From Erpobdella octoculata (taxonomy: Eukaryota > Annelida > Clitellata > Hirudinida > Erpobdellidae): a stretch of DNA of 64,000 bases. Location: contig OZ022238.1 in NCBI GenBank assembly GCA_963978895.1, positions 48,082,466 to 48,146,465 on the forward strand, read 5' to 3'. How positions within the stretch are numbered: the first letter of the stretch is position 1; each line of letters opens with the position of its first letter. Below the pieces are notes generated by a model. It was given only the letters and a program-made list of their open reading frames with translations. It did not search any database and was not told where the DNA came from. The position numbers were made by a program, and so were the translations under genes. Shown piece by piece: positions 1 to 11,311 of this stretch.

Positions 1-140
1 GTAAAAAAATAAAGTTAACTAAAAATTGTATTTTATATACCTTGTTTTAAACAAAAATATTTCTTGAGGATCAGTGACCCCAAAGACCCCACACAATTTC
101 GGAAAAAAAGAAACCTAGAATAGGAGAAAAAAAGTGAAGA

Positions 141-476
141 GAGAACAAGTGAATCAAAAAACAAAGTTTTTTAAAAACACACTTTTATATAATCGATTGT
201 GTAGGCCACATTCTGTTACATAAACAACAAGCATATTATCATAGGCAATAAATAGTTCGACGAAAATATCATAAATAATTATTTAATTAAATTTTGTTCA
301 ATCAATCCCAAAATTTGATAAAATGCATTATTAACTAGTTCGGAGGTATGTTTGAATTTTGAAGTCTCTAGCTCATCGGGAAGTTAATTTAAAATTGATT
401 GCACAATTTGACGACAGACAGATAGATAGATAGATAGACAGACAGAGAAGTCAAGTTAAGTAAAAGTGTGTAAAAA
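141..476 (+). repeat. Dispersed repeat with (GATA/CAGA) tail, copy 1
   Basis: Starts near CAAGTGAATCAAAAAACAAA and ends GACAGACAGATAGATAGATA, CAGAGAAGTCAAGTTAAGTA, AAAGTGTGTAAAAA. Related copies at 9058-9380 and, reversed, 39275-39560; a diverged relative lies at 4060-4470. Confidence 0.6.
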
Positions 477-484
477 TAAGAAGC

Positions 485-610
485 TTGCCCTCCTCCAGCA
501 AAAATTCCTGCGGGCGCCCATGGGATCCCAAAGTCTAATCCCAACATTGTGATTCCGCCAAAAAACAGCTGAATCTCCGGATCCCGGTGTTGTATTCTCT
601 GGTGCATATA
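485..610 (-). other. GC-rich island, possible exon, unresolved
   Basis: About 125 bp clearly richer in G+C than its surroundings, lying downstream of the 838-934 exon. Two minus-strand frames are open across it, but no donor GT fits at its end, and it runs into a dispersed repeat at about 476. It may be a true exon or a repeat edge; I assign no product. Confidence 0.25.
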
Positions 611-837
611 TAGATGCTTGCGGATTTGTCATTCATAAACGGACTCTTTCAAATCATTACAAGCAACATTTAAGCGCAGTTTCAAATCACGGATCAGAAA
701 TGGCGCACGGTTTTAGCTAATAGCTCTGGAGATGGAAAACTAGGCAGTTCGTCAAATAAAAACATTGAAGTACTTTTTTTTCTTCAGAAAGGCTTGTAGC
801 ACAGTTAATTTGAGTTATGAATTAGATCTATGCTTAC

Positions 838-934
838 CTGTCTTCTTTGGTGAACTCTCATCAGCGCTTGAGACTCTGGGAATATTGCAGATGGCTGCAA
901 ACAAAGTCAAGACGAAAGCAAACTTCAAAAGCAT
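838..934 (-). CDS. First exon (signal peptide) of a separate secreted-protein gene
   Basis: 97 nt from ATG at 934 to a strong donor CAG/gtaagc. It encodes MLLKFAFVLTLFAAICN and then a Ser/Asp/Lys stretch ending SSPKKT, ending in phase 1 like the MMP first exons. A short hydrophobic core followed by a small-residue region suggests a secretory signal. A TATATAA sits about 45 bp upstream. Later exons would lie further left, mostly outside the window. The product is unknown; it may be another MMP-like gene or a different secreted protein. Confidence 0.6.
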
Positions 935-975
935 CTTTGCAGTTTTAACTAAAATATTATGTTAACTCGAGCTTA

Positions 976-982
976 TTATATA
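976..982 (-). promoter_or_regulatory. TATA box of the left-edge gene
   Basis: TATATAA on the minus strand about 42 bp before the ATG at 934. Placement resembles the TATA boxes of the MMP genes. Confidence 0.5.
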
Positions 983-989
983 CTTTGCA

Positions 990-2580
990 TGCCAAGCTGC
1001 GGTGCTCTTCCTTCTTCCGGGAATAATGGCGACCAACTGTTTCTTGGTTTCTGAACAAATCACTAGATGTCGGCTTGGTTATTTAAAAAGAAAACAGCTA
1101 CCTATTGTCAAGTAGAATAAATTAGTGTATGTTTAATTTATGTAACCACGTTTCAACTCTATTTCTTCTTAACAATTAATCATAAACACAACTGCAAAGT
1201 TTATTACATGAGTTATTTTATTAAAACAATTTTTTTGTATGTTGATACTACTTAACATTTTCCAATTGTATGAATAAAACAGAAAGTTTTTAAAAATTAA
1301 TTTTATTTTTCTTGAAAGAAGAACAGATAGTGATTTGATACCCTATCGGTAGTTTTACTTAAGTTAATAAACGGAAAATAAAAACTCTATTATGCGACCT
1401 GCAGTAGATGTTGCTGTTTATTTAAGTACTTGTCACTTTTTCAGCGTTTAGGACCAAACAGTAGATAAAAGCACATAAAAATGTTTTTATATGTTATACA
1501 AACCAGTGAGGTTTTGTTAATTTTCTCGTTCCTTTAAACTGTCTACTCTTCAGCAACCAATAAAAAATTAAAAACTGAAATAAAATTATAACTGAAATTG
1601 AAATGGCTCAATAATGAAAATTAGAACGGAATTAGAGATATTTTCCGTTAAATGAAATTGAAAAGTAAAAACCTAAATAACCCTACCTATCGGCAATGGT
1701 GGCTGCTAAACGAGACTAGAGCACTGCACAGGACGATTTTTCGTTTTATACGCCAACATTTCAAGGCCATTCCGTCTAATTTGGGTTCGTTCCGGTCCGT
1801 TTTTATAAGCTTAACCCCATACTTGACAAACAAATCTTGATCGGGTTTGGCTTGACTTCAGGCCCGTCCCATTTTAAAACCCTAAAAACCACGGCCCGGT
1901 TCGACTCTTCCAGTTCTCTAATAGGGACAAACTGGTGTCCTGCTTGCCTCATAGCCGTTTGTTTTCTTATATTTTTAATATTGCGACAGTTGGAACCCAA
2001 ATGATAATATAATCAACTGGGACTTCATGCTGGCTTAATAGAATTGATAACATTTTGATTTTCATCAGGCTTTTTATCATTATATTATTAGCAACTGATA
2101 ATTGATTAGATCAGATTTAAAAAAGCTTTAAGACGAAAATTTGAATACGATTTATAAAATTTTTTTACAGAACATGTCTCAGTGTACTGGTAATAGCAGG
2201 TGTGTCGCGGTTTCGAAACTCAATCTTATTTCGAGATGTAGATATATGGAAGTATAATTCCGTTTATCTATGTATATATTCGCTTGTAGGAGGTTTGTCA
2301 ATATATACACTGCTGTGTCCTGATGATGAAGAACTCAAAATCATCTGTGTCAACAAAGGTTATTATGTCATTATTAAATTGATAAAAATAGTAAAAAATT
2401 AAATATAAAAAAAACAACGCTTAAATGTACTAAAAACTTTAAAATAATATTTAAGTTTGAGTTAGAAAATTTTTCGAATTAAAAAACAAATAAATTTTTT
2501 TAAATATATAAAATTTATATGTATATAAACGCTGTTTTTTTAATTTAAATTTTTATTATTTAAATTTTTTTAGTTACTGG
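990..2580. other. Non-coding stretch
   Basis: AT-rich sequence between the left-edge gene and its decayed exon copy. 1686-1990 contains a CCCGTCCC/GGCCCGG-type segment also seen near 5340, 15000, 32600, 37680 and 50650. Short frames here have no recognisable content. Confidence 0.45.
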
Positions 2581-2584
2581 GTTT

Positions 2585-2671
2585 GTTGCAGTACTTCCAT
2601 CCTCAGTTGAAACTCTGGGAAAATTGAAAACGCAGAATCGAGACAAATACAACTTTCAAAAGCGTCTTCAT
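2585..2671 (-). pseudogene. Decayed copy of the 838-934 signal-peptide exon
   Basis: Starts MKTLLKVVFVSIL from ATG at 2671; a frameshift follows, after which the other frame reads FPRVSTEDGSTATNPV, parallel to IPRVSSADESS in the intact exon. Flanking promoter-side sequence (gctacggtgctcttcc) is shared with the intact copy. Confidence 0.55.
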
Positions 2672-2699
2672 TGAAGTATAGTTGTAGTTTAACTATTTT

Positions 2700-4790
2700 A
2701 ACTTGAGTTTACTATACATCCTGTATGCTAAGCTACGGTGCTCTTCCAAAAATATTGAGGACCAACTGTTTTTTTTTTTAATTTTTGAACAATTCGTTAA
2801 ATGCAGTTATCTAAACAGATATCTAAAACAGTTATTTAACAACTTTTATTAAACTAGATAAACTTTAGTATTTAAAAATTATGAAACTAGTTCTACTTTT
2901 ATTTCAGATTGAGAACAAGAAAATGGAACAACAGCAGTTAAAAATCCAAAAAACTTAAGAATTGATGGGTATAGTTTTTAATTATTTGTTTATCTCTGCC
3001 GTCTGTTATTTTTGTAATGTCCATACTTATACTGTTTCTATTAGGCACACTTTGAAATTAGTGTTGGACGCATCTTTCGGTCCGTCAAAAAGTACAGACA
3101 TTTAGAGGTTAGTTTAAAATTTCTATAAATTAAATTAAACAGAGCAGCGTCACATACGCTCAAGAGAATCACTCTGAACTCTGGAATAATCAGTTCCAAA
3201 CAATTAAAAACTTTCCAATCTAGGTAACTAGTTGCCTTGATTGGAACACTGAGTTGCCTTAATTGAAACACAGAAAACGCTCGTTGGTTTAGCTGAAAAT
3301 AACGTTAATTTTACTAAGTTAAAATAGTTTGACTATAACACCCATTGTTATGACAAAATAAAGTTTATTATTTTTTTCACCAAACTTAGCCAGCTTAAAT
3401 AAACAACAAACACGTTTTTAAAAAAAAATGTCAGTTTTGTGAAGAGATCTTTTAAAACAGAAATTGCAATACGAAACAAGCTTTGTCTAAAAACATTTAA
3501 AATTGGTTTATTGAAGATGGCAATGAGGGGTGGCCGGAATCGATTTCTGGGAGAACCAAGGCATTTACGAGAATTTTCAGGGTGTGTAATGAAAGTGGAG
3601 TGGCGATGCTTAGAATCTTTCTGAGAGAAGCGTAACACGACCGAACTGGAGTGCAGATACAGCAAGTTCAAGTTTTTGACATGCCCAGTTTCCAGGCGTT
3701 ATTTTAGACATCTAAAATATTTTAAAATAATATTTTTTTCAACTTTATTGAGTTTTAAGATATAATGAATTAATTATTAACTGCGTTCTATTGTGGTTGC
3801 CTTGTGTTCCAATCAAGTCAACAAAAACAGATGTACCACCTTGCACCAGGCCAGGCAGACGTGTACATTTCAACCGTCAGAAAGACTTTATTTATTAAAT
3901 TTATTGATTCCGTCTTCTGTGTAGGGGGGGGGGTACTCACTGTAGTGCGCTCACATCCCTACAGTAGACATAACAAGTAAACGTAGATATAAAACCATAA
4001 CAACGGACAATGAATTAAATTGGCTCGGGGCTTATTAATCATCGATCGATTCGTGCATGTTGCTCCAATCTTTTTTTGTGATTTGAATAAAGTCGTTCAA
4101 CAAGTAAATTAAAAACGAATTTTTAAAACCAATGCTCTTATATGTAATTAAAACACAAATTTTGCAATCAATTTTTTCTTATATTACTCTTTTATTTTAT
4201 ATTAAAGTCGAAATATCTTAATTATATCGAAATATCGAAATTAATTAAAATTAACTAAATTAATTGACTTATTGTAAAACTAATAATTGAATATTGCATT
4301 GTCTTCTATTTTGAGCACGTATGCAAAATTTGAAAAAAATCTATCATCAGGAAGTGACTCAAAAATTGATTGCAGGATTTGAAACAGACAGAGAAACAGA
4401 CAGACAGAGAAACAGAGACGACGAGTTAATAAAAGCATTGGTAAAAAATAAAAGTTTGCGGTTTGTGTTGCTTGACTTGTACCCAAATAAATATAAGAAG
4501 TTACGCACTTCAGATGCATATCTCTTATTTTGCCAAATAGGCTGGGTGATGATGACTGTACAGTTTTGTTTTCACAATTGGATAATGTTGGTAACATCAC
4601 AATACGCCGAAAACAGCGAGAATTTGCTTCGGATTTAATTTTATTATTTGAATTTGATGAAAAATTATAGAATTTGAATCAACAATCTACAAACTATTTT
4701 AACTAATGTTTCTAATCCCTTCCGTCTATCTGTCTCATTTACTGATATGTAAACATCCGCTTTGACAATATTTATCTTTGCCTTAATGTA
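2700..4790. other. Non-coding flank, duplicated in part
   Basis: 2940-3435 matches 26800-27520 at moderate identity, so the flank was copied with MMP-A/B. 3440-3660 has a related block at 54010-54185 (TTTCTGAGAGAAGCGTAACA). A G-run lies at 3927-3936, and a diverged dispersed repeat with CAGACAGA tail at 4060-4470. No exon was found. Confidence 0.5.
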
Positions 4791-4794
4791 GTTC

Positions 4795-5262
4795 CGGTTT
4801 CCGCTCGCTATCCCGCTCATTTTGTGACAGATCACAAATTTTCTCACAAAAATCCTTCAAAGTTGTGTGAAAATTCCGTCATCTCCCATTTTCTTTCCCG
4901 CTTACTCTCTCGCACCCGGTCGTTTACCCGTTCCCAGCTTGCTTTCTCGTTCCCGGACGCTTTTCTTCTCCCGCTTGCTCCCCCGTTCCCGGACGTTTTC
5001 TTTTTCCCGCTCCCTCTTTTGCTCCCGGTCGCTTTTCCGTTCCTGCTTGCTTTCCCGTTTCTGTTCTCGCCCATTCTAAAGTTTCCGTTTCCGCTTGCTT
5101 TCCCGCTCCTTTTTTGACCGTACTCAATTTTTTTACAAAAGCCTTCATCTATTAACTCTCAAGATTGTTTAAAATTTCATTACGACCGGATGAATGTTGT
5201 AGCAATGCATAAAGGACATACATACGTACATACATACAGACAGACATTCATTCTTATACAAA
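4795..5262 (+). mobile_element. GC-minisatellite element
   Basis: CCCGCTTGCTTTCCCGTTCC-type repeats at 4905-5110, followed by the family end (CTCTCAAGATTG, TGTTGTAGCAATGCATAAAG, then (CATA)n). Confidence 0.6.
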
Positions 5263-5760
5263 TAGATACTGACTTAAAAATAATATGTTTAGTTTGGATA
5301 TTAGAGTCTTGTAAGGGCTGATTTTTTGTAGATAGGTCCTGGCCAATATTATAGATCCAGCCTACCACGGCCCATTTTGATTTGAGACAAGCATGGTCCG
5401 TTTTACTAAATCTTTGGCAAATTACCTCGACCCGGATTGTTCTTACATGGCCAGGATCGACCCGTTTAGAAAGCCTTAAAATGAGGGTCGTTCAAGACTC
5501 TAATGAATACACTCAATTGTGAACTAAAATAAATTTTGTTTCCACTACAGAAAGTTAAATAAATTTCTGTAATCCTACTAATTCAAACGAAACAACCTAA
5601 AATCTTCGTTTTATTTTTATTAGATTTTCGCAGTATTTATCTATTTTTTCTAGATTCCCTTAAAGCCACCAGTCTATCATGCATGAAATAACGAAAGAAC
5701 AAGTTTTGTTAATAACCTTCCATAATTGTTTTTTTTTTGATAGTTTACAGGATCCGTCAC

Positions 5761-6735
5761 CAGAAGCGAATTTAAGAATTTGGAGCCCATAGGCTAAAGT
5801 TTCAATGACGCCCCCAGCGCCTTTTCCCGGGACCTTAGTGACTGGTTGTTTCCACGTGCCTCGGTTCATGCACAGTTGATATAATAATTTATTCAATCAA
5901 TTATAGTTGGATAGCCTATAAATATATAAATGCTATGTAATTAAATACTTAAGAGTTCTGTTCAAGTTTTCTATAATTTTTCATTAATAGTATTTCCATA
6001 TGTAGTAAAGCAGCTACAAACATAATTATTTTCTATTAAACATATAAACATATTCAATTTTAAGTCTATATGAAGTTTTATAAAAAACTGCAACATTCAA
6101 TCATAACAAAATCATAAGTTATTCCTTGATTTGGCAGCAAAATCATCAATAATGTCATGATAGTTTATATAATTTAATATTTCACCATTGTGATCAAAAC
6201 TGCAAGGGCATAGAGATTTTCTTGTCCCCTTGTTGACTTAAGATAATTCTTGACTCTCTTTAAGCTATAAAATGGCCGTTCACCCAATCAGTTATTGTGC
6301 AAAAAAATATTCAAATAGCAATGTCAACGTTTGGATAGATGTCCTGAAGAGAGTTTGGTATAATGATTTTGAATGCTCAATTATAGTCAAACAATTTGAA
6401 ATAAATTAAATATTAAATTTATATTATTGTTTTACCAAAACGGGAATCAAAACACAAAAGTCAAGTGAATGAAATTAAATGCAAAAAACTAAAGCTTTGG
6501 AAACCAGTGCCCAGGGGACGCCATAAGAAGACAAGTAAAGGAAAAAGCGAGTTTTTCAACACAAACGTTTATTTCAAATACACTCGATTTAGAAATACGA
6601 AAGATATTCAAATTGAATTGTTTTATTTAATTGAATCATGTATTGTTATCCATTATATAGTTTTCTTTTTTTTTTCTTTTTTGTATCGTTCTTGGCCTCG
6701 TGGCGCACATAGGCCTATGTCTAAATTGGCCCCTG
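5761..6735. mobile_element. hAT element inside the MMP-A hinge exon
   Basis: 975 bp with similar inverted ends (CAGAAGCGAATTTAAGA and, reversed, CAGGGGCCAATTTAGA) and a perfect 8-bp target duplication TCCGTCAC at 5753-5760 and 6736-6743. The CAG end and 8-bp duplication are hAT hallmarks. No transposase frame is visible. It splits the MMP-A hinge between the SINSD and GSCKLS parts. Confidence 0.82.
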
Positions 6736-6966
6736 TCCGTCACTGTTTATTGACTTTTTCGCTTTCTTTCCTTTTTTGGAGGACTTTTCCATTGTTTGTC
6801 TGGGAACGTATTTATAACCTTTTCTTGGTCCTTAAGATTTTTCAACGTGAGCTCAAATTTAGAGAACAGTTATTTGATGTATTATAACGATAAAAATTTG
6901 AATCAATTAAAAACGTGATTTAGTTTTTGATCAATATATCATAACAAACAAAGCATTTTTAAACAC

Positions 6967-7236
6967 CGTATAGATCCTGAATTCCATTGACGTCATCAAG
7001 TGTCAGCGGGAAATCCGGATTCTGATTCCGGTAGAAAGGGTACATAAGAGCACTTTTGTTAAACGAATGATCAAGTCCGAGAGCATGACCTATTTCATGA
7101 GCGGCTATAATCATCAAGCTAGCACCTTCTGTGGTTCCGTCGGAGAAATCTTTATCGTTGTTAAAATGAACTGAACCGACTTGATCGTCGGCTATGTGAT
7201 TGTTAGGTGGATTGAACGCATGGCCAAGTTCGTGTC
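6967..7236 (-). pseudogene. MMP-A exon 7: catalytic zinc site of broken copy
   Basis: 270 nt, open in the expected frame: [35 protein letters not shown], Met-turn ALMYPF, GIQDLYG. The active-site residues are intact. The donor is gtgttt instead of gtgtgt. Confidence 0.8.
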
Positions 7237-7375
7237 CTAATAGATGTTATAAATGCAACGTTAACAGTCAGCTGTTGAGCAGATTAGATGGCAGCATAAA
7301 CAGTAAATTCAATAATTTCTGGTTTCTCTATTTCTTAAAAATTGAATTAAAATAAAAAAGTTTAGAATTTAATAC

Positions 7376-7514
7376 ATGACTTTCAAAAGGATATAAGTCC
7401 CCGTGATGGCGATTTGCAAATTTTACTGAAATCTCTGGTTTGCTTGTTGAAACTTCGACAAAGTCAATGTTGGCCACTTCAGTCCAAATTTGGAAAGCTT
7501 TTCTAATTGCTTTT
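7376..7514 (-). pseudogene. MMP-A exon 6 with damaged end
   Basis: Encodes [20 protein letters not shown] and RHHGDLYPFE, then loses the DGPG/gtaata end found in B. The only nearby GT (CAT/gtatta) shifts the phase, so exon 7 would be read out of frame and stop. Confidence 0.75.
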
Positions 7515-7546
7515 CTGAATTATTAATGGTTTAATAATTGATGACA

Positions 7547-7869
7547 TACACAACACAACACAACACAACACAACACAACACAACACAACACAACACAACA
7601 CAACACAACACAACACAACACAACACAACACAACACAACACAACACAACACAACACAACACAACACAACACAACACAACACAACACAACACAACACAACA
7701 CAACACAACACAACACAACACTACACGACACTACACGACACGACACGACACAACACAACATAACACAACACAACACTACACAGCACAACACAACACAACA
7801 CAACACAACACAACACAACACAACACAACACAACACAACACAACACAACACAACACAACACAACACAAC
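7547..7869. repeat. (CACAA)n pentanucleotide array in MMP-A intron 5
   Basis: Almost pure ACAAC/CACAA units with a few CACGA/CACTA variants around 7720-7780. Other copies have (CGTAA)/(CATGA) arrays in the same place. Frames through it (Thr-Gln-His-Asn or Leu-Cys-Val repeats) are artefacts. Confidence 0.9.
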
Positions 7870-8263
7870 GTATCGTAACGTAACGTGAAGTGACATGACA
7901 TGACATGACATGACACGATATAATCTAACATAAGTGATTTAATAATTATATTTGAGATTTGAAAATACTGTCAAAACAGCTCGACAAGAACGAGCCGATT
8001 TGTTATCACTTAAAATTTAACTAATGAAACTAATCAGTTGTTTTTAATTCTCAAGAAACTTGTTCTGGCAAAACTATTCATGTGTTTAAACTTTAACAAC
8101 AATTTCTATTGTTCGATTCACCTTACTGTTTTAACTCGAACCAACTGCTATCAAACTATCAGAACTTTTGTTGTTTTTCAATGTTCTACGTGGCGTTTGT
8201 CGTTAGATTTCACAAAATCACAAATCACAAGTCAATTATTATCAGATAAAATTGTTAACTAAC

Positions 8264-8345
8264 AGCTGGGTTTCCTGGGGCAACTTTTTTTGCCTCCAGT
8301 AGTTGAGCAGCTGCCATGTAACTGGATTTTTGTTCCATTTTCCTC
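8264..8345 (-). CDS. MMP-A exon 5: first strand of catalytic domain
   Basis: 82 nt encoding GGKWNKNPVTWQLLNYW and then RQKKLPQETQ, with donor CT/gttagt. Confidence 0.7.
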
Positions 8346-8599
8346 CTGTGTTTTGTTGACAATCTTATAGTCATCATAATCACCTCTATCAAACATATTA
8401 TCATTCATCATAATCTTCATTATCATTATAATCATCACTGTCATCAGCAACAACAACTTTTAGTGAAAAATGCAATACGGGAGCAAATTATTTAAAGACA
8501 AGCCTAGGAAATTAAAACTACATCGCAATTATTATTTCACCGCTACCAAAGCTCAGAATTTTTGAAAACGGAACATAAGCAATCACTGAAGAAAGTTAC

Positions 8600-8730
8600 C
8601 TAGCAAACTATAACTGGTGCTGTTTGGATCTGCCCTGTCTGGATAGCCGCATCGGTCTCTCAGTAGTTTATTTGTCGTTTCTTTGTCAACTTTTCCCGTT
8701 GCTGGTAAGTTGAATGTTTTTTGTGCTTCC
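8600..8730 (-). CDS. MMP-A exon 4: propeptide with cysteine switch
   Basis: 131 nt encoding REAQKTFNLPATGKVDKETT and RDRCGYPDRADPNSTSY. The switch Pro is replaced by Asp. Confidence 0.77.
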
Positions 8731-9057
8731 CTAAAGATTTTAAATTCTTTGTTAAAACATGGACGTCTATATTAAAGTGGAGCGAAAAACTAAAAGTTTC
8801 AAATTAGATTTCTAATAGCGTTCAAAAGTTCAAAAATGAGGCCAGTAAAATTTGGGTAAAATTTCAATGTTCTGGAACGTGACCTTGAAGGTCTCCAACG
8901 ACCTTGAATTTGCAAGTTTTCAAAAAACCATTAAAATTGGATGATTTCTGCTTTATTACTACTTTAATATGGCATATAATAAAATATCATTGGATAGCTC
9001 GCCTAATGCTAAGTTCAAAGACATATAGAAAGTTACTGTGGTTTGATTGGTTCAAAA

Positions 9058-9380
9058 GTAATAGACGAACAAGTGAAGCAAAAACAAAGTTTTTTAAAAA
9101 CACACTTTTATATTTTTTTTACTACATAAACAACAAACGTATTAGCATAGACAATAAAGAGTTTTGACGAAAATATGACAAATAATTGTTTAATTAAATT
9201 TTGTCCAATCGATCCGAAAATTTAGAATGCATTATTAATTAGTTTAAAGGTATGTTTAAATTTTGAAGTCTCTAGTTCATCGGGAAATTAGTTTAAAATC
9301 GATTGCAAAATTTGACGACAGACAGATAGACAGATAGATAGACAGACAGAGAAATCAAGTTAAGTAAAAGTGTGTAAAAA
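9058..9380 (+). repeat. Dispersed repeat, copy 2
   Basis: Same sequence order as 141-476, including TTAGTTTAAAATCGATTGCA and the CAGACAGATAGA tail. Confidence 0.6.
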
Positions 9381-9604
9381 GCATTCATAATGTCACAGTT
9401 AACGAAAATTTCCTATATTTTCTGCTCATATGTAAGTAGTTGACAATATCATGGGAAAATCTATTAGCTGCTATTATTAGGTATTTCATTTAATTATAAA
9501 ATCTTTATAATAACTATATATGCATTTAGTAAATATATGTAGTTATTATTTATATTAATATTCTTTGTTCCAACCTCACCTTCGACATCTACCGTTAAAA
9601 GTAA

Positions 9605-9817
9605 AGTGCTAGGTTAGCTGAGTTGTTAGAGCGTTAGCCCTGAATGTGAAAGCTTCACGGTTCGACTCCAACTCACTGCCTAGTAGCCCATGTCAACGGA
9701 AAACTTAGCGGGTAAAATCGTTCTCTCCGTGGGGCATGTAAAAGAACAGCGCCTTTGAACAAAGCGGAAAAGGCGCTCTATAAATTATCAAGCATTTACA
9801 TTACATTTACATTTAAC
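9605..9817 (+). mobile_element. tRNA-derived SINE
   Basis: A-box-like TAGCTGAGTTGTTAGAGCG at 9614-9632 and B box GGTTCGACTCC at 9659-9669 form a tRNA-like head; the tail GGCGCTCTATAAATTATCAA resembles L2-type LINE 3' ends. Related to 31770-31966. Confidence 0.75.
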
Positions 9818-9829
9818 GCCAAATTGTAA

Positions 9830-11311
9830 GAGACATGAACTATCTGCCTTAGAACGAACCTGTGATGGTTATACTGTATCTGATCGAGCGGCCGCTTCCA
9901 TTGCCTCTGCAGTATTAGAATATATCACCAATGAAGACAAAATCAGGGTAATAGACAGAAATAAATTGCCAAAAGAAAGACCTAAGAAACGAAAAATAGC
10001 TTCAACATGAGCAAACCGTGGATGTGTTGAGAGGGCTTTATTTTGATGGTCGGAAAGACAGGACGCTTGAACAGTTCAAACAGGTAACAAAATATCATCG
10101 CAAAACTATTTTTGACGAGCATCTGTCGTTAGTTCAAAAATCGCGGTCAAAATGTGCAATGGCACAAACGTCAATACAGGAGTAAAAAACGGAGTGATTA
10201 CAATGTTTGAAAACAAAATTGCCAGACCTTTGCAGTGGTTAGTGTGCCAACTTCACGCAAACGAGCTTCCGCTGTGTCACTTACTCCAACATTTAGATGG
10301 ACCAACATCGGGTCCAAGAGTCTTCAGTTGTGCAATTGGAAAAGCTTTGGCAACTTGCAAGCAGCTTCCTGTTGTTCAGTTTGATGAAATAAAAATGGAA
10401 TTTTCACAGATTACAAACACAGATTTAAGTACCGTTCAGCAAATGTGCCAAACAGTTTCGAGTGGAAATCTATATATATATAAATGAATGTATATATGTA
10501 TGTATGTATGTCCTTTATGCATTGCTACAACATTCATCCGATCGTAATGAAATTTTCACACAACCTTGAGAGTCAAGTGGAATCAAATATAGAACATAAA
10601 AATTCGGCTAGGAGGTCTAGCAAGCTGGAGCGAGAAAGCGTAAAAGCAACCGGGAGTTGGAATGCGACAGTGAGCGGGAAAGCGACCGGAAATGGGAAAG
10701 CAGCCGGGAGAGAGAGAGCGGTTAGGAAAACGGGAGCCAGAGAAAAAAAGATAAAAACCCACTAAAATACCCGGGCAATGCCGGGTAACCCAGCTAGTTT
10801 TTCTATAAATTTGTCCATGCGTAATCTTAGAAAAGTGGATCAGTCTAGGTGGTTAGTAACTGCAAAACCTCTTTTACGTTTGTATATTAGTACTAAAAAT
10901 CCATCAACAAACCTTCAGATACTGACAAATTTTGTTATGAAAATGTATGCCCCTTCATGGTTTGCCATCACAATGAAACCGTCATGTACTGAAGGTGCCA
11001 GACATTTATTTGAAACTGTTTGCATGTCTCGCAATCTACCTGAAGAACTAAAAGTAGTTGTCGATCCTGTTATACAACGTAATGCGTACTTTGGTCATCC
11101 GGAAAACATCTTCTTGGCAATGCTTACACATGGACGAAAACTGAACTTCGAGGCAACCGATTATGTGGATTTGATAAATTGGCAGAAGAGTCATTTTACA
11201 GAACCTCCGCTTGCAAAAAATATTTATGAAGAAGATCTTGAAATGTTTTTTGTTGCCACTGTTAAAATTCCCGTTGTAAACTTTCCGCAGTTTCTTTGCC
11301 ATACGCATTAG
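9830..11311 (+). pseudogene. Second broken multicopy gene of unknown function
   Basis: Plus-strand remnants: SDRAAASIASAVLEYITNED near 9880 (frame stops at TGA about 10007), GLYFDGRKDRTLEQFKQVTK near 10030 in another frame, then 10152-10487 (CNGTNVNTGVKNGVITMF, RPLQWLVCQLHANELPL) and 10800-11311 (SRWLVTAKPLLRLYI, VIQRNAYFGHPENIFLAML). The last two parts are one coding block split by a minisatellite element at 10470-10797. The motif order matches an abundant repetitive invertebrate family I recall but cannot name. It lies in intron 3 of MMP-A. Confidence 0.6.
10470..10797 (-). mobile_element. GC-minisatellite element inserted in the 9.8-11.3 kb pseudogene
   Basis: Read on the minus strand it begins ACTAGCTGGGTTACCCGGCA, contains (GGGAAAGCGACCG)-type repeats in reverse, then a block shared by the family (ACTCTCAAGGTTGTGTGAAA, ATGCATAAAGGACATACATA) and ends in TATATA. 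It splits one coding block cleanly, which shows its length to be about 330 bp. Confidence 0.7.

Noticed and set aside
4824..5148. Leu/Pro- or Gly/Lys-rich frames in C-rich minisatellites (also 23.5, 26.1, 27.5, 57.5 kb)
   Set aside because: All lie in the same GC-rich repeat family; composition follows the repeat unit.
7503..7911. Several long frames on both strands through the (CACAA)n array
   Set aside because: A 5-bp repeat without stop codons is open in many frames; the products are pure LCCVV or THQHN repeats with no conserved start or flank.
7861..7920. Possible CRISPR-like array of short repeats
   Set aside because: Simple tandem pentanucleotides without spacers, in an animal genome.
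8264..8460. Asp/Asn-rich frame (VADDxYDYN) as MMP exon 5
   Set aside because: Closed by stops in A, B and D; a different frame gives the conserved GGKW/VTW catalytic strand, open in all four with matching phases.
10152..10765. Two adjacent frames read as separate genes
   Set aside because: The first continues into the frame at 10800 once the intervening element is removed; the second is minisatellite sequence.
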